64,000 nucleotides of DNA from contig JAILWY010000024.1 of assembly GCA_022113835.1 (NCBI GenBank), positions 4,406,501-4,470,500 on the forward strand, in the 5' to 3' direction. Positions 23,507 through 36,263 of the stretch are shown piece after piece. Each line of letters begins with the position of its first letter. Within the stretch, counting starts at the first letter, position 1. The stretch comes from Atopsyche davidsoni (taxonomy: Eukaryota; Arthropoda; Insecta; Trichoptera; Hydrobiosidae). The notes under the pieces are model-generated. The model was given only the letters and a program-made list of their open reading frames with translations, ran no database searches and was not told where the DNA came from. The translations under genes were made by a program, and so were the position numbers.

Positions 23507-24380
23507 TCACACTCTCAGCTCCTCCATCGTCACGTTCGACTTGGCGTTCAGCTGCGTGTTCTTCTTCGTCAGGGTCCCGGTGTTGATCAGCTGGATGCTG
23601 TGGGCGGCCAGCAGCGGCTGGTTCTCCGGCTGAAGCTGGTTCGCCGTCAGCGTGTTGATGTTCCCCTTGCCGATCTTCGGCGGGGGAGGCGCTCTCGGTA
23701 GGGTAGCCACGTTATTCTGGGGGAGATCTGCGAACTCCGGAGGTGGAAGCTGGTGGTGCGAGTGTGTATGGTGGTGGGCCAGAATCGTGGCGGGATCGTT
23801 TTTTAAGCTCGTCTGGAAATTGAGCGCCGATTCAATATCCCCGCAGATATTGTTGGGCATCTGGCCGTTTTCCGAGCGCTTTTTTTGGTTGTGGGACCCG
23901 TTCGAGTGGCCGTCGTGGCCGTTGAGTCTTGTTTTATCTCTCTGGTAGTAAACGCCGGCAAATATCAGTACGTTTAATATTAACAACGAGCATCCTATTG
24001 CGATCGTCACACTCAGCGCCGTGGAGTAAGCCGCGAAGCCATCTTCGGGCGTGGGCGAAGTGGTTCCCATGTTGTTGTACTCGTCGTTCTTTCCAGTTTC
24101 CGATGAAATTTCTTTTACCGGCACCAGAGTCACGGCCGTTTTCTCCTTTCCAGGTACAATCGGAAAACTGATATTGAGGAACGTAAGAGGGGGTAGTTTC
24201 GGTCCATCCACCGCGGGGATGAGTCTGCTGGAGTCCGTAGGAGCGGGTCGGCCTGCTGAAGGCACCCGCGGCTGCTGAGGGTGCGGAGAGTCATCGTCGT
24301 CTAGCTGGTGATGGCCCTGGGGGACGTCTGCACCTCCTGGTCTGTGTAAGTCTGGCACCAGGTTCAGCCAGAAAGATAAC
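23507..24380 (-). CDS. Nlg: Neuroligin, terminal exon: stalk, transmembrane segment, cytoplasmic tail, PDZ ligand
   Basis: The terminal exon holds visible residues 314-603 and a TGA stop. The acceptor is ttttaaag at 24381. It opens with [15 protein letters not shown], matching the vertebrate LWLELVPHL boundary. A Pro/Ser/Thr-rich extracellular stalk follows with an N-glycosylation sequon (FLNISFP). Next come one membrane span (residues about 434-458, [23 protein letters not shown] about 23945-24019) and a 145-residue cytoplasmic tail. The tail has a His-rich run (AHHHTHSHH), a proline-rich run ([11 protein letters not shown]) and a C-terminal EELRV that should bind postsynaptic PDZ scaffolds. 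The exon is clearly more GC-rich than its surroundings, as expected for constrained coding sequence. The ORFs in other frames here are shadows of this exon. Confidence 0.96.
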
Positions 24381-24657
24381 CTTTAAAAATAAATTTGAAT
24401 CATTACAACAAACGAAAAATTGCTTGTTATATAAAAAACTACTTGTCACTAGTAACCCTTTGAGGTCGTCTCGAGAATTTGGGCAATGGTGTGTGGAGCA
24501 CATTACTGTATAGTTTTGTTACCAAAAGATGAGCTGTTTGAGACCCTCCATGTTTATTCTACTAGAGCGAATGTTTCTTTGTTTTAAATATCAGTAAAAA
24601 TAACACGTAAAAAGGGTTGTTACGATCTCTCTGCATTGAGCTTTGCTCTGAATTCAC
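24381..24657 (-). other. Nlg: Neuroligin intron, 277 bp
   Basis: Short GT-AG intron (gtgaat...ttttaaag) between the exon ending RAHR and the terminal exon. It splits an Arg codon AG|G. I see nothing else in it. Confidence 0.9.
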
Positions 24658-24816
24658 CTGTGCGCTCTGTAGTGATTCTTCAACTTGGGTTTGGTATCCA
24701 AGTATAGATACTTCTTATGGACGGCCTCGTACGCCGTCCACTCTATGTTCTTGAACCGGTTTCTCTCTCCCCTTCCTCCGTGAACCATGTCCGCGTCTTG
24801 CGGTTCATTCGGGTTT
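24658..24816 (-). CDS. Nlg: Neuroligin, internal exon (end of the esterase-like domain)
   Basis: This 159-bp exon covers visible residues 260-313. It follows a tgttacag acceptor and precedes a gtgaat donor. It reads NPNEPQDADMVHGGRGERNR, FKNIEWTAYEAVHKKYLYLD and TKPKLKNHYRAHR. This is the C-terminal part of the alpha/beta fold. KPKLKNHYRAHR corresponds to KPRVKEHYRANK of vertebrate neuroligins, the conserved stretch just before WLELVPHL. A 277-bp intron leads to the last exon. Confidence 0.95.
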
Positions 24817-26310
24817 CTGTAACAAACAACATGCTTAGAATAATCGATGCACACACAAAACGACAGTGAAAACCTTGAAACATTATTTTACAGCATTCCT
24901 AACAAACATTTCCACGAATATCATAGCACTCTACAAATTGAGCCACGGTTTTGCTAAAAATAAAAATTTCAATCGATACGTTTTTACTTTACCTCAATAA
25001 TACTGAGATTCCGTGTGAGTCAATAAATACATTTATTTTGCAATGACTTTTAAGGGTTGTTACTTCAGCGGATCAATACTTCGGCGATGATGACACAAAA
25101 GTAAACCGAGAAGGGAATAATTTTCTTCATTCAGTTCCTGCACAATAATTTTGAATTCGTATGATTACTGCTGTAATGAAAGAGTTATCAAACCAAATCT
25201 TTACACAGATCTGGTTTCAATCAAGCCGGACTTCCGGCCAAGCGGCGCTGTAAAACGGAACTTCAGTTTACATTTCGAAATTCGAATCATCATTCGTTTG
25301 TTTAATTTTCATTAAGGCTTTTTTGTTTGGCGAATTTCAATTCTTCACCCGCCGTGGAAGTCGGACGCGCTTTAGTGAAGAGACACTGGTTTTTACTAAA
25401 CGAGTCATTGAGTCGAGTAATAAAGGTGAAAAATGAAATATGCTTTTGTTCGACGATTTTTAAAAAAAATTAAAATCGTATTGTGATAGCGGTGTTATTA
25501 AAAATATGATTTATTATTGATATTTATTGAATCGGCAAATTGAACTTGATAGGCTTTAAAACATAGAAAATATAACAACCTATTTTGGATGACATGAAAT
25601 ATTGAAAAACTTGAAATTGTTTTCGATAATAAATGGATATTAAATATAACTAATGTTTCTTTATATTGTAGAGTAAATTTTTTTTTTTCATAAACATTAG
25701 TAAAAATGGTTTAACAGCATTTTATTCAATTTCATTTAATTCATTATATACAAATATTGCATTTTGTGAATCAATATATTTATTTTAATATAAGCAACTG
25801 AAATTTGGTATGTAAATATGATTGTCTAATCACAAATACACTTTGGGTCCAAATACAAATAAAACATGCCTGTCGTTCAAAATATTTAAAAAAATTAAAA
25901 GATTAAAAGATTCGTTATCTCCTAGTTATTTGGCCATTTAAACAAGTTGTTTTAAAATAGAGTCTCACGTATAAAATCAGCCTTTGTGAAAAATATTTTT
26001 ATTCCTTAGCTTTTGGGTACATTAGATGGAGATTATGTTTGATATTACGAAGAACTTTTAAATCATTGCTGGGGTCTTTGCAGTTTTCAAAAATATTGTT
26101 TAAAGTTCAACAAAAGAAGGAACTTTTTCGTTTGTCCTGAAGTTTTCTCATATATTACAAATATAATAAGAAATCAGAGCTCCTTTTGGTGTATAGTAGC
26201 GATGGGTTGAAAAATTGAAAACCATTGGATCGCTTTCTTCATTAAAAATAATCCGCATATTTTCTCTTATCAAAATATAAACGTAAGTTTATGTATAACG
26301 ATCTTTGATA

Positions 26311-26359
<49 letters not shown>
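26311..26359. repeat. (TA)n microsatellite
   Basis: Uninterrupted TA dinucleotide tract of about 49 bp inside a neuroligin intron. Confidence 0.95.
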
Positions 26360-26362
<3 letters not shown>

Positions 26363-27229
26363 TCATCTATTAAAACATTAATTTTTTTATTGTAAATTAA
26401 CAATCCTTATGAATGAAAATTTTAAGTGTGGATTTTCATTCAAATTAAATAAATAAATAAGTAATAATTTCTTGAAGTTTTATCATCTTAAATTAAAGCA
26501 AATATGTTTAAGGCAAGCATTTATTTTTTTAATGACCTGGCCAAACAATGAGTCGTGAGGAACATGTTTCTTATAGAAACCATTTTGTTAAAAAGGCTAG
26601 AAATTCGTAGTCCATCTTCTTTACGTGGATTTTCATTGTTAAAATTTTACTCCGTGAATTGTGGTCGATGAATTGTGACCATTATCGTTAAATTACGACC
26701 AATAAATTAAGCTTGCTGGATACTCGAGATTACAGATACGAAACGCGATAACATATATGTACGATTCATACAGCCTTTGCGACTTTGTGTTCCATGTAAC
26801 CGTCTATCTGGGAGTCTATTGTTATGCGAGATCAAAGATTTAGTACTAAGTTATGCAAATAACAATCCTCCAAAACCTACCCTTGTATTACCATATGAAT
26901 ACAGCCTTCAAATATGACCGGTCAAATGCTACCCTCTCTCCCCCGGCCAAATAAGAGTGAGGGATGAAACAATTAACAAAACAACGGAACCTTCGCATTG
27001 TTTGCCTGTTAAATATTTGCGAGGGGTTGCTGTGGGAGGTTTGAGACTGGAGAAGGGTAGGATCGCAATCTTTAAGACGCCTGATTAGTTTGTATAACTT
27101 GAAATTTCATAATGCTTTTTTATACAATATGGTACTTTCATTTTATCATGATGAGACCATTATTGATACAATGATTTTTTTAAATATTTTATTATTTTTG
27201 TTTAGTTTTCAGATAATTGATATAAAACG

Positions 27230-27565
27230 TTAGAACACGTACTAGACGATTTTGAGGAAATTGACTAATACCGTCGTAGACTACCCCAACTCCAAAACCT
27301 ACATCAAGAATCACAGCATAACCTTAAAATTACACAACAATCTAATAAAACAATCCACAATCTGTACAAAGACAACAATTACGCGAAAGCCTGGTACATG
27401 AAAGTTTCCGACTGTGGTCCGAATTCTCTCTCATTTCTTTGGAAAAGCCTCCCCCCAGAGGCACTGCGGGTTGCCTGGGTGTATTTGCTTAGGCCTCGGC
27501 AAGTTTGGACAACTTATTGGCAGCCTGATAACCGGCAAATTGACCCGGATCAGATGTTGGCTTGA
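27230..27565 (+). pseudogene. Unassigned coding-like stretch with one internal stop
   Basis: One plus-strand frame reads LEHVLDDFEEID, an in-frame TAA (27266-27268), then 98 codons to a TGA at 27563. The first part (YRRRLPQLQNLHQESQHNLK, then SNKTIHNLYKDNNYAKAWYM) is charged and helix-like and reads like a coiled-coil protein. The segment is GC-richer than the surrounding intron. I do not recognise the family. It could be a processed pseudogene, a decayed exon of a nested gene or transposon sequence. Confidence 0.25.
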
Positions 27566-27774
27566 TTGTGAACTTAGACAGTGAACCCCTGTTTGTTTGG
27601 GTGTATTAACATTTTTTTCGTGACACAAAAGCTGTAATATAAACGTACGAAAAAAACCTGCGCCAATACACGTCACAAACCAAACCTTGAACGATATTTT
27701 TTTCCGCAAAGGCTTTATCAGACTTCAGACAAGTATAAATCGTATTAAAAATAAAAATTAATTATCGATCTTAC

Positions 27775-27929
27775 CCTGTCCTTGCAAAGTTGCTCCAGTA
27801 CAGAATGGCGGCTTCAGAGAGGAGTGCCTCCAGCTTCGTGAAGTTCCTCGGGAAGTGGGCGAGAGGTCCTCCAAGCAGGGGTGCACCAAAAAGATAGGGT
27901 AGTTCCTCCCCATGCACGCACCCCTGACG
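27775..27929 (-). CDS. Nlg: Neuroligin, internal exon (HGEELPYLFGAPL segment)
   Basis: This 155-bp exon covers visible residues 209-260. It starts in phase 0 after ctttttag and ends with GG before gtaaga. It reads RQGCVHGEELPYLFGAPLLG, then an N-glycosylation sequon in PRNFTK, then LSEAAILYWSNFARTG. His214 (VHGEE) is at the position of the catalytic His in cholinesterases and is kept in neuroligins although they are not enzymes. FARTG continues into NPNEP in the next exon, the usual FAKTGNPN motif. Confidence 0.95.
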
Positions 27930-28250
27930 CTAAAAAGACAAAAACACCATATATCAGAATACGAAGAGGCAATACTCACAAAATCACAAAAATATTTGAA
28001 AAATTCTAGTTTTATTGCTCACGTATATAGTTGAACAAATATTAAAATATGTACATTTTTATTTTTAAGCAGAATTTAAAAAATGTATAATCCATTAGTT
28101 CCAATTAATAATCATGCCTGAGTTTGCATAAAAGCAAAAATAAAAGCGTTATCTAGTGTTGATTTTTTATTCATACTATGCAGTCGACCGTTACACAAGC
28201 TAATAGAAAAACGAATCGATCGGAGTTAGTTTTGGTAAGCAAGTATACAG

Positions 28251-28290
28251 GGTGATTCCAAACGTGCTACAAACATTTAAACCGGTTAAT
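28251..28290 (+). mobile_element. Possible MITE terminus
   Basis: TATACAGGGTGATTCC resembles ends of Tc1/mariner-type MITEs and shares CAAGTATACAGGGTG with the sequence at 20.43 kb. No opposite end was identified. Confidence 0.25.
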
Positions 28291-28916
28291 TTTTTTTCTG
28301 CATTAGTAGATAATTTTCTTCCATAATAGGTGAATAACAGCTAACATTTGAAAATACAGATTATGACGTCATTGTGTATGCAAAATATTTTTGTCGTAAA
28401 TATTTAAAATGTTTTTGAGAATATTTTCAAGCATCTTCAGAACAAATGGGGATTCCAATAAATCTATATTATTTGAATAACGTGATAACAAATTTTAGTT
28501 TTGAGCTATTTTTCAAAAGCACACGTCATCTTTATAAAAGTTTTGAATGTAAAAAAGAAATATAAGCATTTTCCACAACAAGTTCAATTCAAAGTTATTG
28601 CTATTTGTAGAATGGGGACGGTATTTACTTACAGAAATGAAATTTTAAAAAAATTCCCAGAAATTTATGTTTTGATGAATCTCATATTTTTTCAGATAAA
28701 TTCAATTAGGAAATTAAATTCTCTGATTCAATATTTATTTCCCCGTGAAACCGAGACCTGTAACGAGCAATTACAGCGAAGAAGTCATTATTATTATGTA
28801 CAATTTTTTCACTGGAGATCTTTTTTTCAGGACATGAATTTCTTTTTATTTTGAAAAATACATTGTAAATAAATCTACTGTAAGAATAAATCATAAAAAG
28901 CTACTGTAAGAAAAAT

Positions 28917-28921
<5 letters not shown>

Positions 28922-28983
<62 letters not shown>
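28922..28983. repeat. (TA)n microsatellite
   Basis: About 62 bp of TA dinucleotides. The stop-free minus-strand run across it (alternating Ile/Tyr) is an artefact. Confidence 0.95.
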
Positions 28984-28989
<6 letters not shown>

Positions 28990-30679
28990 CTATGAGTAAA
29001 ATCCCCATATTATTTTTATTTGATCCAAATTTTTTTAAAGGTACCTTATAGTATATATATTTACATATTTTTAAAAAATACATATATTTGACATGCTTCG
29101 GTAGATAGCTTTTAAAATGTTTTTGAATAGATAACATACTGATTAAAATACATATTAATATTTTGTACTTTAAAAAGCCTCGAAGATAAGTTGACGAAAA
29201 GGCGTACAACACTAATTGCTAACAAATGTCTTTTATACGATTTAGACAAAGGTTTTTTTTATGTTTTAACCATCTTTCGTTTTATTTTATGGTTAATTTA
29301 TTTATATCATATAACAAAAAAAAACCAATACGTGAATAAAATTATAAAAAATTATTTCTTTAATATTTTTCCTAGATTATTGCTTTTATCAACCAGCAAA
29401 AGCCACGCACCGCAATACTTGACATATTTCTCAGAAAATTCTAATAAAAGGCAATACAAATATCCTCGTATAATAGAAATAAAATGTTATATTTTTGTCG
29501 GTATAAAAGATTATTTCACTTAATAATTTTTGGAGTGAATATTTACGAAAAAAAAAACGTCATATTTGAGTATGTCAGTGTTGAAAGCAAGTCTTTTGAA
29601 ATATTGAAAGATTTTCCCATGCTGAACGGAATAACTTGGAGATACTTTGCAAATATATTAATAAACATATTTATTTAAAAGCCGATTTTTATAAATAGAC
29701 CTACGAGATTTAGTGTACATAAAAAAATATGTCGCTCAAAGCACATTTTACATGTTTATATAGAAAATCGATATTGGCAACAAATATTAATTAATAATAT
29801 TATTGAAACTTTGTTAGATGAAGTGGTCATTAGTATTATCAATTATGAATACTTTTCTAATATTTATAATAATTTTAGATAAAAATTTTAATATAAGCAA
29901 GTAATTAGTAAATTAAATTTATTATACAACACCATACAAGCCCCAAGAACAGTCCCACCCCTTTTTTTCTAATTAATAGAGTCAGTATATTAATACAAAA
30001 TTTTAAAAGTCTACAATTAATAAAATTTAATTCAATAAACTTCACTTCTTATCTATTAAAACATACTTCATTTATAAGTCAATAATAGAAGTTTTTCATA
30101 AAAATCAAAATAAATCAGTTTATTTTCCGATACAAAGAGCAGCGTAATTTCACAAAAAATTTAAAATTTATTCAAATGCACCTGTTGTGATAATATTGTA
30201 TGCCATAACGAGGTATATTCACAAATGCAAATAAATCTTACATTTTGAAAATAAACAGTGAAAAATTTTGTTCCAAACAAATAGCCCTTAGGTTGTTTTT
30301 TCAACTGAAAATATCAGGTGCCATAACTTTTTTCCGTCAATCATATAAATGGGTTGTTCAAATCAAATAACAACAATACACAGTGAAAATTATATCAACA
30401 TATATTTTTTTAATATTATTCACAAGAGAATCAGATTTTCATGTTCTAAAAAAAATTGAGATGCTTTTTATTCGGGTGAAATGATTTTTTTTTTAAATTA
30501 AATTTACGTTTATTTGACCATCTTCAGAGATAAGCATTGAAAAGAAAAAAATATATTTATTCTATCAGTCAGTAAATATTAGATGATGAATATAGACGCA
30601 GTTTTTTCATTGTTTTCACATTAAAGTCGTCTTCATTCAAACTGAAACAGGCTTGTGCCCAAAAACATCGGCTTGAAAT

Positions 30680-30735
30680 TCAATTGCCAGGTTTGGGATC
30701 GAATCAAGGACTTCTCGATCAACAGTCATCGGTTT
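30680..30735 (-). repeat. tRNA-like relic
   Basis: Minus-strand GATTCGATCCC (30695-30705) matches the Pol III B box and is followed by a possible T stem. No clear A box. Confidence 0.3.
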
Positions 30736-31880
30736 TCTACAGTATCTTGTTTCGACCTAAATAATTGGCCTTCTGTTTGTTTTAATTCCCCAAAGAAATA
30801 AAAACGAAATTTATATCACAAAATTGACTCATCAACTAATAAAAAAAATATCGAGTGTCATTGAAACCTTATTTTTTGTACACGTACAAAATTAAAAAAT
30901 ATTAAGATTTTATTGCGTTCGTAATGAAAGCAAGGAAATTAAAATAAAATGTGAGGAATGTGAACCATTTGGATCTAGATCTTTGATAAAGTCGTTAACG
31001 TTGATCTCGTATTTTTATTTTTGTTCGTTGCTTATAGAGACAAAGCTAGTTATCTGTTTCTTTTAAGGTAGCTGCCAATATTTGATTGTGAATAATAATT
31101 TGGTTAAAAAGGTTTTTTTATGCTGAACCTCCTGTTTGTTTTACATAAAATCATATCCATTTGATATGCTGTAAATTTATTCGATCTAAACTTGTCAAAA
31201 TACAGTGCGTAAATCATACACTGTATGGACAATAACAGGCAGACTAAAAAATACACACAGGAACACTGTTTCCAATTTTTCAATTCACTCTAAAGCATTT
31301 AGTATATTCGTAAAAAAAAAAACAAACTCTCAAATATGAAAAAGTAAATTTAGATAAATAAACGGGATTCTGTTCACAGAAATGCTATTTTTATACAGCG
31401 AGTATAGTAGTTACGTATAAAAAAATAAAAAATATAGGAACGACATTTTATATTTCATATGTGTAGAAAAAAAAAACTAAACAAGAACAGGAAGAAGTTA
31501 ATACTTTACGATTTTTATTATTGTAAATATTTTTTTATATTTTCAAAGTAGCAGTGAAAATGTTTTAAGGCACCAATAAATCGTGTAAGAGGCAGGACAA
31601 TAAAATAATTCCCTACACTCGAATGTAGGGCACTTTACAATACTCCTACAATTTCACCGGCAATTTCAGGCGAGGCGGTCGTTCTCCTCTTTGCAAAGGT
31701 GTTCGGGGACGTTCCAATAAAACCGTTTCCCCGCACGCGCGTAATGCGAGATGTAACAGGACCACTTATTCCGGAAAAATGGATCCTGAACATCATTCAC
31801 TGAAAAATAGATCCTGAAGATTGAAATGACAACGATATTGCATCACCGCAAAGTAAGCACGCTAGATAAATTACACAATT

Positions 31881-32426
31881 TCCCATAATTGAGTTTTTTT
31901 GATCATTTTCTAGTCCGTTTTACAAAAAATCCACTGCACCAATCAAAAAAATTTAAATGCAAAAAGTTTGATACATCCCTTTTTCCGAACAGAATATATT
32001 TTTATTTCTTATAAATTTACTATTAATATGATATATATGTATTTTTCCGATTGGAGTGTACGAATTTGGAAATTCGTCATGTCCCTTTTCAAAGAGTCCT
32101 AAACATTTAAAAGTCTTTTTTTAATTGGAATTAAAAGATAAAATATAAACCCTGTGCGATATATTATTTTAAAAATTAAAAAAAAAAAAATCTTTAACAA
32201 ACTTTGGTTTTGAAAAATCGTCATTTTATCCAATTTTTCAACATCTTCAAGATTTTATTTTATCCTGAAAATGAACGTTAATTAAATAATAAAAAATAGA
32301 TAAATATAATTAATAATTTTTTCAATATATTGTAAAATATCAACTTTCGACATAGAAAAATATAGAGACAATTAAATTAATTAAATGACACGATTTCGCG
32401 GATAATGGACTGGAAACAAGCCTTAA
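31881..32426 (+). mobile_element. piggyBac-type MITE, 5'-truncated copy
   Basis: About 540 bp collinear with the element at 39161-39752, with the same 5' interior, a shared AAGAGTCCTAAACATTTAAA block and a shared AATGACACGATTTCGC near the 3' end. The first bases (TTAAGGGTCTA) are missing. A TTAA (32423-32426) follows CAAGCC at the 3' end. Confidence 0.6.
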
Positions 32427-33600
32427 GGTGTTTGGTGTTTTCGAATAAAATATTGATTATTTATTTTCATATTAAATCTGAAAATCGTACATATAAAAAT
32501 ATATAATCTAAAAATGTTTCTGTGGCAGAAATTCCCGTAGAAAAAACTGTAAATAAATATTTTTTTATCTAAACCAAATTTTAATGGTTCAAGGGTTTAA
32601 GGGTTCATAAACCAGTGGTAGTGGGTCAAATTGTTACTAGTATCTATTATATAATATTTAAATAAGCACAAATATATGACGTTTGAATATGGTAGTTTAA
32701 ATTTTGTTTGACTGTTTTTGCATTGAAAAGTTAGGAAAATCAGGAGCGTCCGTTTAAATTGCTGAAATAAATCATAACTGTTCGCTGGTTTCAGGAAACT
32801 TCCTTCCGCTGGGAATCCGGAAGAGAAACACTCAACGGCCACTGCCTCCTCTGAAATATTTTTACAAGTTTTGCAATTACCCTGCTATTACCATGCAATT
32901 TCTATTATCAATATATATATATATTTAGATAATGAATTGTCATAAAGACATAGTTTTAAAAATGACTTGTTATCCTAGAAAATAAATATTTACATCGCAT
33001 TTTTTTTCGATGTCAATATCTGGTTTTAAATTTTTATATCATTCTTACTGATATTCACATTTTAAAATTGCGAATCGGCACTGCAGAAAGTCCGAGGATG
33101 CTGAAATTAGCTGAAAACTCTGAAAACAAAGCAGTAAGACAAATAAGAGTTGCCGACTCTTCTGGAACTTTCTGAAAGAATAACTTCCGGAGAGTTCAAT
33201 GTTTGGGAGGTCTCAGCACACAGGGTGGGGAACGAATGTATATCCAATTGGAATATTTATTAGAAGAAGTCAAAGCATAATACAGCAATTTTTAAAATAT
33301 ACATATTGAGATAATCTGAAACTTTTCAATAATGTAAAATCACAGAGCTATCTTGTGCTTTGCTACAGAGAGAAGACCACATCGTAAGATAAGACTATAT
33401 TACATTGAATAATTAAAATAATAACGGATCGCTTTTGAAATAATAAGGAAGAATATTTCACAGAGTGGCAAATCCACCACAAACGTTTTAAAGTTAAAAA
33501 AATATTGGCAATGTTGATTCTTATAAGCCTAAAGAAATGAAACGCCCACCAGATTTAGCATTATATGATTTGGTTTTTCGGTTATTGAGCTATTTTAAGT

Positions 33601-33650
33601 TTTCAGTCCTCCGACGTTTCGGTCCCTGTACTGGGACCATGTTCAGAAAT
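33601..33650 (-). repeat. Penelope/hammerhead-like CTGA-stem-GAAAC motif
   Basis: On the minus strand CTGAACAT is followed by a perfect 6-bp stem GGTCCC/GGGACC (loop AGTACA) and then GAAACGTCGG. This is the arrangement of hammerhead core halves around stem II, and it resembles repeats found at Penelope-like element ends. The exact CTGATGA box is not kept. Confidence 0.4.
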
Positions 33651-36220
33651 TTTTGCTTATAATATTTACTTTGAATTTAAAATTAGTGGTATACTTGCTT
33701 CTTTTAATATATAGTATCATACACCGTGATATATCAAAATCCCCTATGATTTTTTTGTATTTCATATTTAATCAATGCAGTCTTTTAATAATCTCCATAG
33801 CTCAATGTATTATAATAAATTATTTTCACAATAAATTTAATTGTGAAATTATTTCAGGCCGATTTGCTATCGAATATCCAATTTTCAATATTACTACTCT
33901 ACTAATTTGGCATGGATAGTGAGCCTTTTCTGTCAATGACGTCGTCGATATCTGATGAGCGCTAACTATGCAATTTGGGAAGCCTAATAATTCAAGAAAA
34001 TATATTTTTTATTTAATTAATAACCCCATAAATAATTGATCATAATAATGTTATTGTGATATTTGATAAAACCATATTTTTTTAAAACATGGCCGAAAAT
34101 ATATAACTTAGCTTGTGAGAGATATCGGAAAAATGTGTAATTTTTTTATGTTTAATTAATTCATTTATAAACTGTTTAATTTAAACAAATAAATGGACCA
34201 AATGTATAAATATATTAATCATAAAAAGAATGCATTTTTTATGTTTTATTTACGTACTCTATGAATAAACTTTTTATTTTATCTCAGTGTAAAGTTTGCG
34301 ATAAATTTAAAATAAACAATGAGTTAATATAAAATAAAATGGTATCACCACACAAATATCTATGACCCATTTAGTTAACACCTCACTTGAAATATTTAAC
34401 ACTTGTTCAGTGCTAAAGTTTAGGAAGAATATTGAGATTCAAAAACATGTTTTTTTATTGTATATTTTTATGCATTAAATATCTGCACCAATTGAAAATT
34501 ATAGTTCAATAAAAAAAATACTATGAAAGTATGCAGTGTTATTAGATAAAGCAATAACAATAAAAATATGCGCAATGATTAAATATTTTATCATTTTTTA
34601 CCCATGCAAGTTTGTTGTATATACAATAATTAATTTTCATATAAAACAAAGATTTTTTTGCTAGGTGAGAAGCAGGGTAGATAATTTAATGCTTTGCCGA
34701 AAAATCAATGAATATCTAGCCTTTTTTAATTCAAGTGGAATTAATTTATTTACTTAGCCCACGGCTCACAATTGTAATTTTTTTTATATGCTGTTTTTCA
34801 ATTTATTTTGAATGTGAATTTGCTTGAAATAATTTTTAACACAGTTGTATTTTCTTACTTTTTGTATGCCCTGTTATTGAGTATACACAGCGGCGCACGA
34901 CTGAACAACTCCTAACAAAATTTAGCTGATGCTGGAAGATTGTAGGCAAGATCTCTTATACGTTCTTAGCAGCTTACACAATCGCATTTTAACAAGTAGA
35001 TTACTTGGAAAGAATTTTGAATTTCATTTGAAACTTGTTTGAGTGTGAAACCTGTTTTCAACGTGTATAGATCCACAAAACAAACATGAATAGCAAACGT
35101 CTGGGAGATTTTTGATTACGAACGCATTTGCCATTGAAAGATTTCTTCAGGCCTTGAAAGGTTAAACTATAAAAACTATCGTTATTTTCAAGCCATTTGG
35201 GCGGTCATATATTTTGGACAAATAAATCAAGATTGTCGAGAAATTTTATATTTTGTAAAACCCTTTAAAGCAGAAGAATAGAAATTGTGAACGCTAACCT
35301 AATTTTGACGATAGTATTAAAACACGTTTGCAAGTAATTGAAATTTATATTTGAGTCGCAGGTATGTTTCATTTATTCATAAATGCAAATTGTGAGGGCT
35401 TAGTCTCTGACTTGCAACTTAGGTTTGAGTAATAAATTTACAAAACGCACGTTCAAAGTTGGTCTCCGCGACTTCGGCGATAGTGACGGCGGTCCAACTT
35501 TCAGTTAAAACTTGACGCCGTTACTGAAATTCTGTCTCTCACTTGCAAAGATTATGAGTAAATTTCTAAACCCTGACTACCTCCACGTATAAAATGGCTA
35601 GATATAATACGAAGTCAGATATGCACTGAGCAAGACCCTCACTTAGTAAGTTTAACGACATCTTATTGTATGGCATATTCTCTTTCACAATTATTGTACT
35701 ATTCACGATTGACTGACTGCAATTTGAAGTTGAGATTTCAAAGTTTAAAATATAGAGCAAGGATTGTTATTAAATATTGAATAGGATTGGCGTGAGCACG
35801 TGAAATGCAGTGATGATTTTACGGACGAACATACGTCATTCCTGACCCAACTCAACCTTCTACAGACAGGAACCTAACTTAACCTAATTTCATCATTTTT
35901 CAGTAGTTAATATGCTAAAATAATAGTTAGTAGTTTTGTACATTAAAAAAAACATTGAAAGCCGGTGATAAAAACCACAAGTAATTTAATTTGTCCTAAC
36001 ATAATCTCAACTAATTGATAGATTTTTAAAAAGCAAGCGGGAATGCGCCTTAATCCGGTTTAGCAAGAGTATACGGCAGACATAATTATTGTATATTAGT
36101 AAAACCACCGCGGCGAGAAGCCGCTAAGAACCGGGTGTTAAAAAAACATAAGTAAATTTATTAAACCAAGTTAGCTATCGCTAAAATCTCCGCCGATTTT
36201 TCAGAAGCGTCAGGGCCAAT

Positions 36221-36263
36221 CAAGATGGCGCTGAAACTCAATTTAAATTTCAAGATGGCCGCC
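36221..36263 (+). promoter_or_regulatory. Pair of YY1/Pho-like motifs
   Basis: CAAGATGGCG (36221-36230) and CAAGATGGCCGCC (36251-36263) match the AAGATGGC core bound by YY1 (Pho in flies). They lie in a CpG-richer patch inside a neuroligin intron. They may be regulatory or simply carried by a repeat. Confidence 0.3.

Larger units (their letters stand above)
24817..27774 (-). other. Nlg: Neuroligin intron, 2,958 bp
   Basis: GT-AG intron splitting a Gly codon GG|A. It contains a (TA)n tract at 26311-26359 and a plus-strand coding-like stretch at 27230-27565, both listed separately. The rest is AT-rich with no recognisable gene. Confidence 0.85.

Noticed and set aside
23652..24278. Plus-strand ORFs opposite the last neuroligin exon
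   Set aside because: They are antisense shadows of a GC-rich coding exon and have no family resemblance.
28916..29212. Protein-coding ORF with a Tyr/Ile repeat tail
   Set aside because: The repeat is only the translated (TA)n microsatellite.
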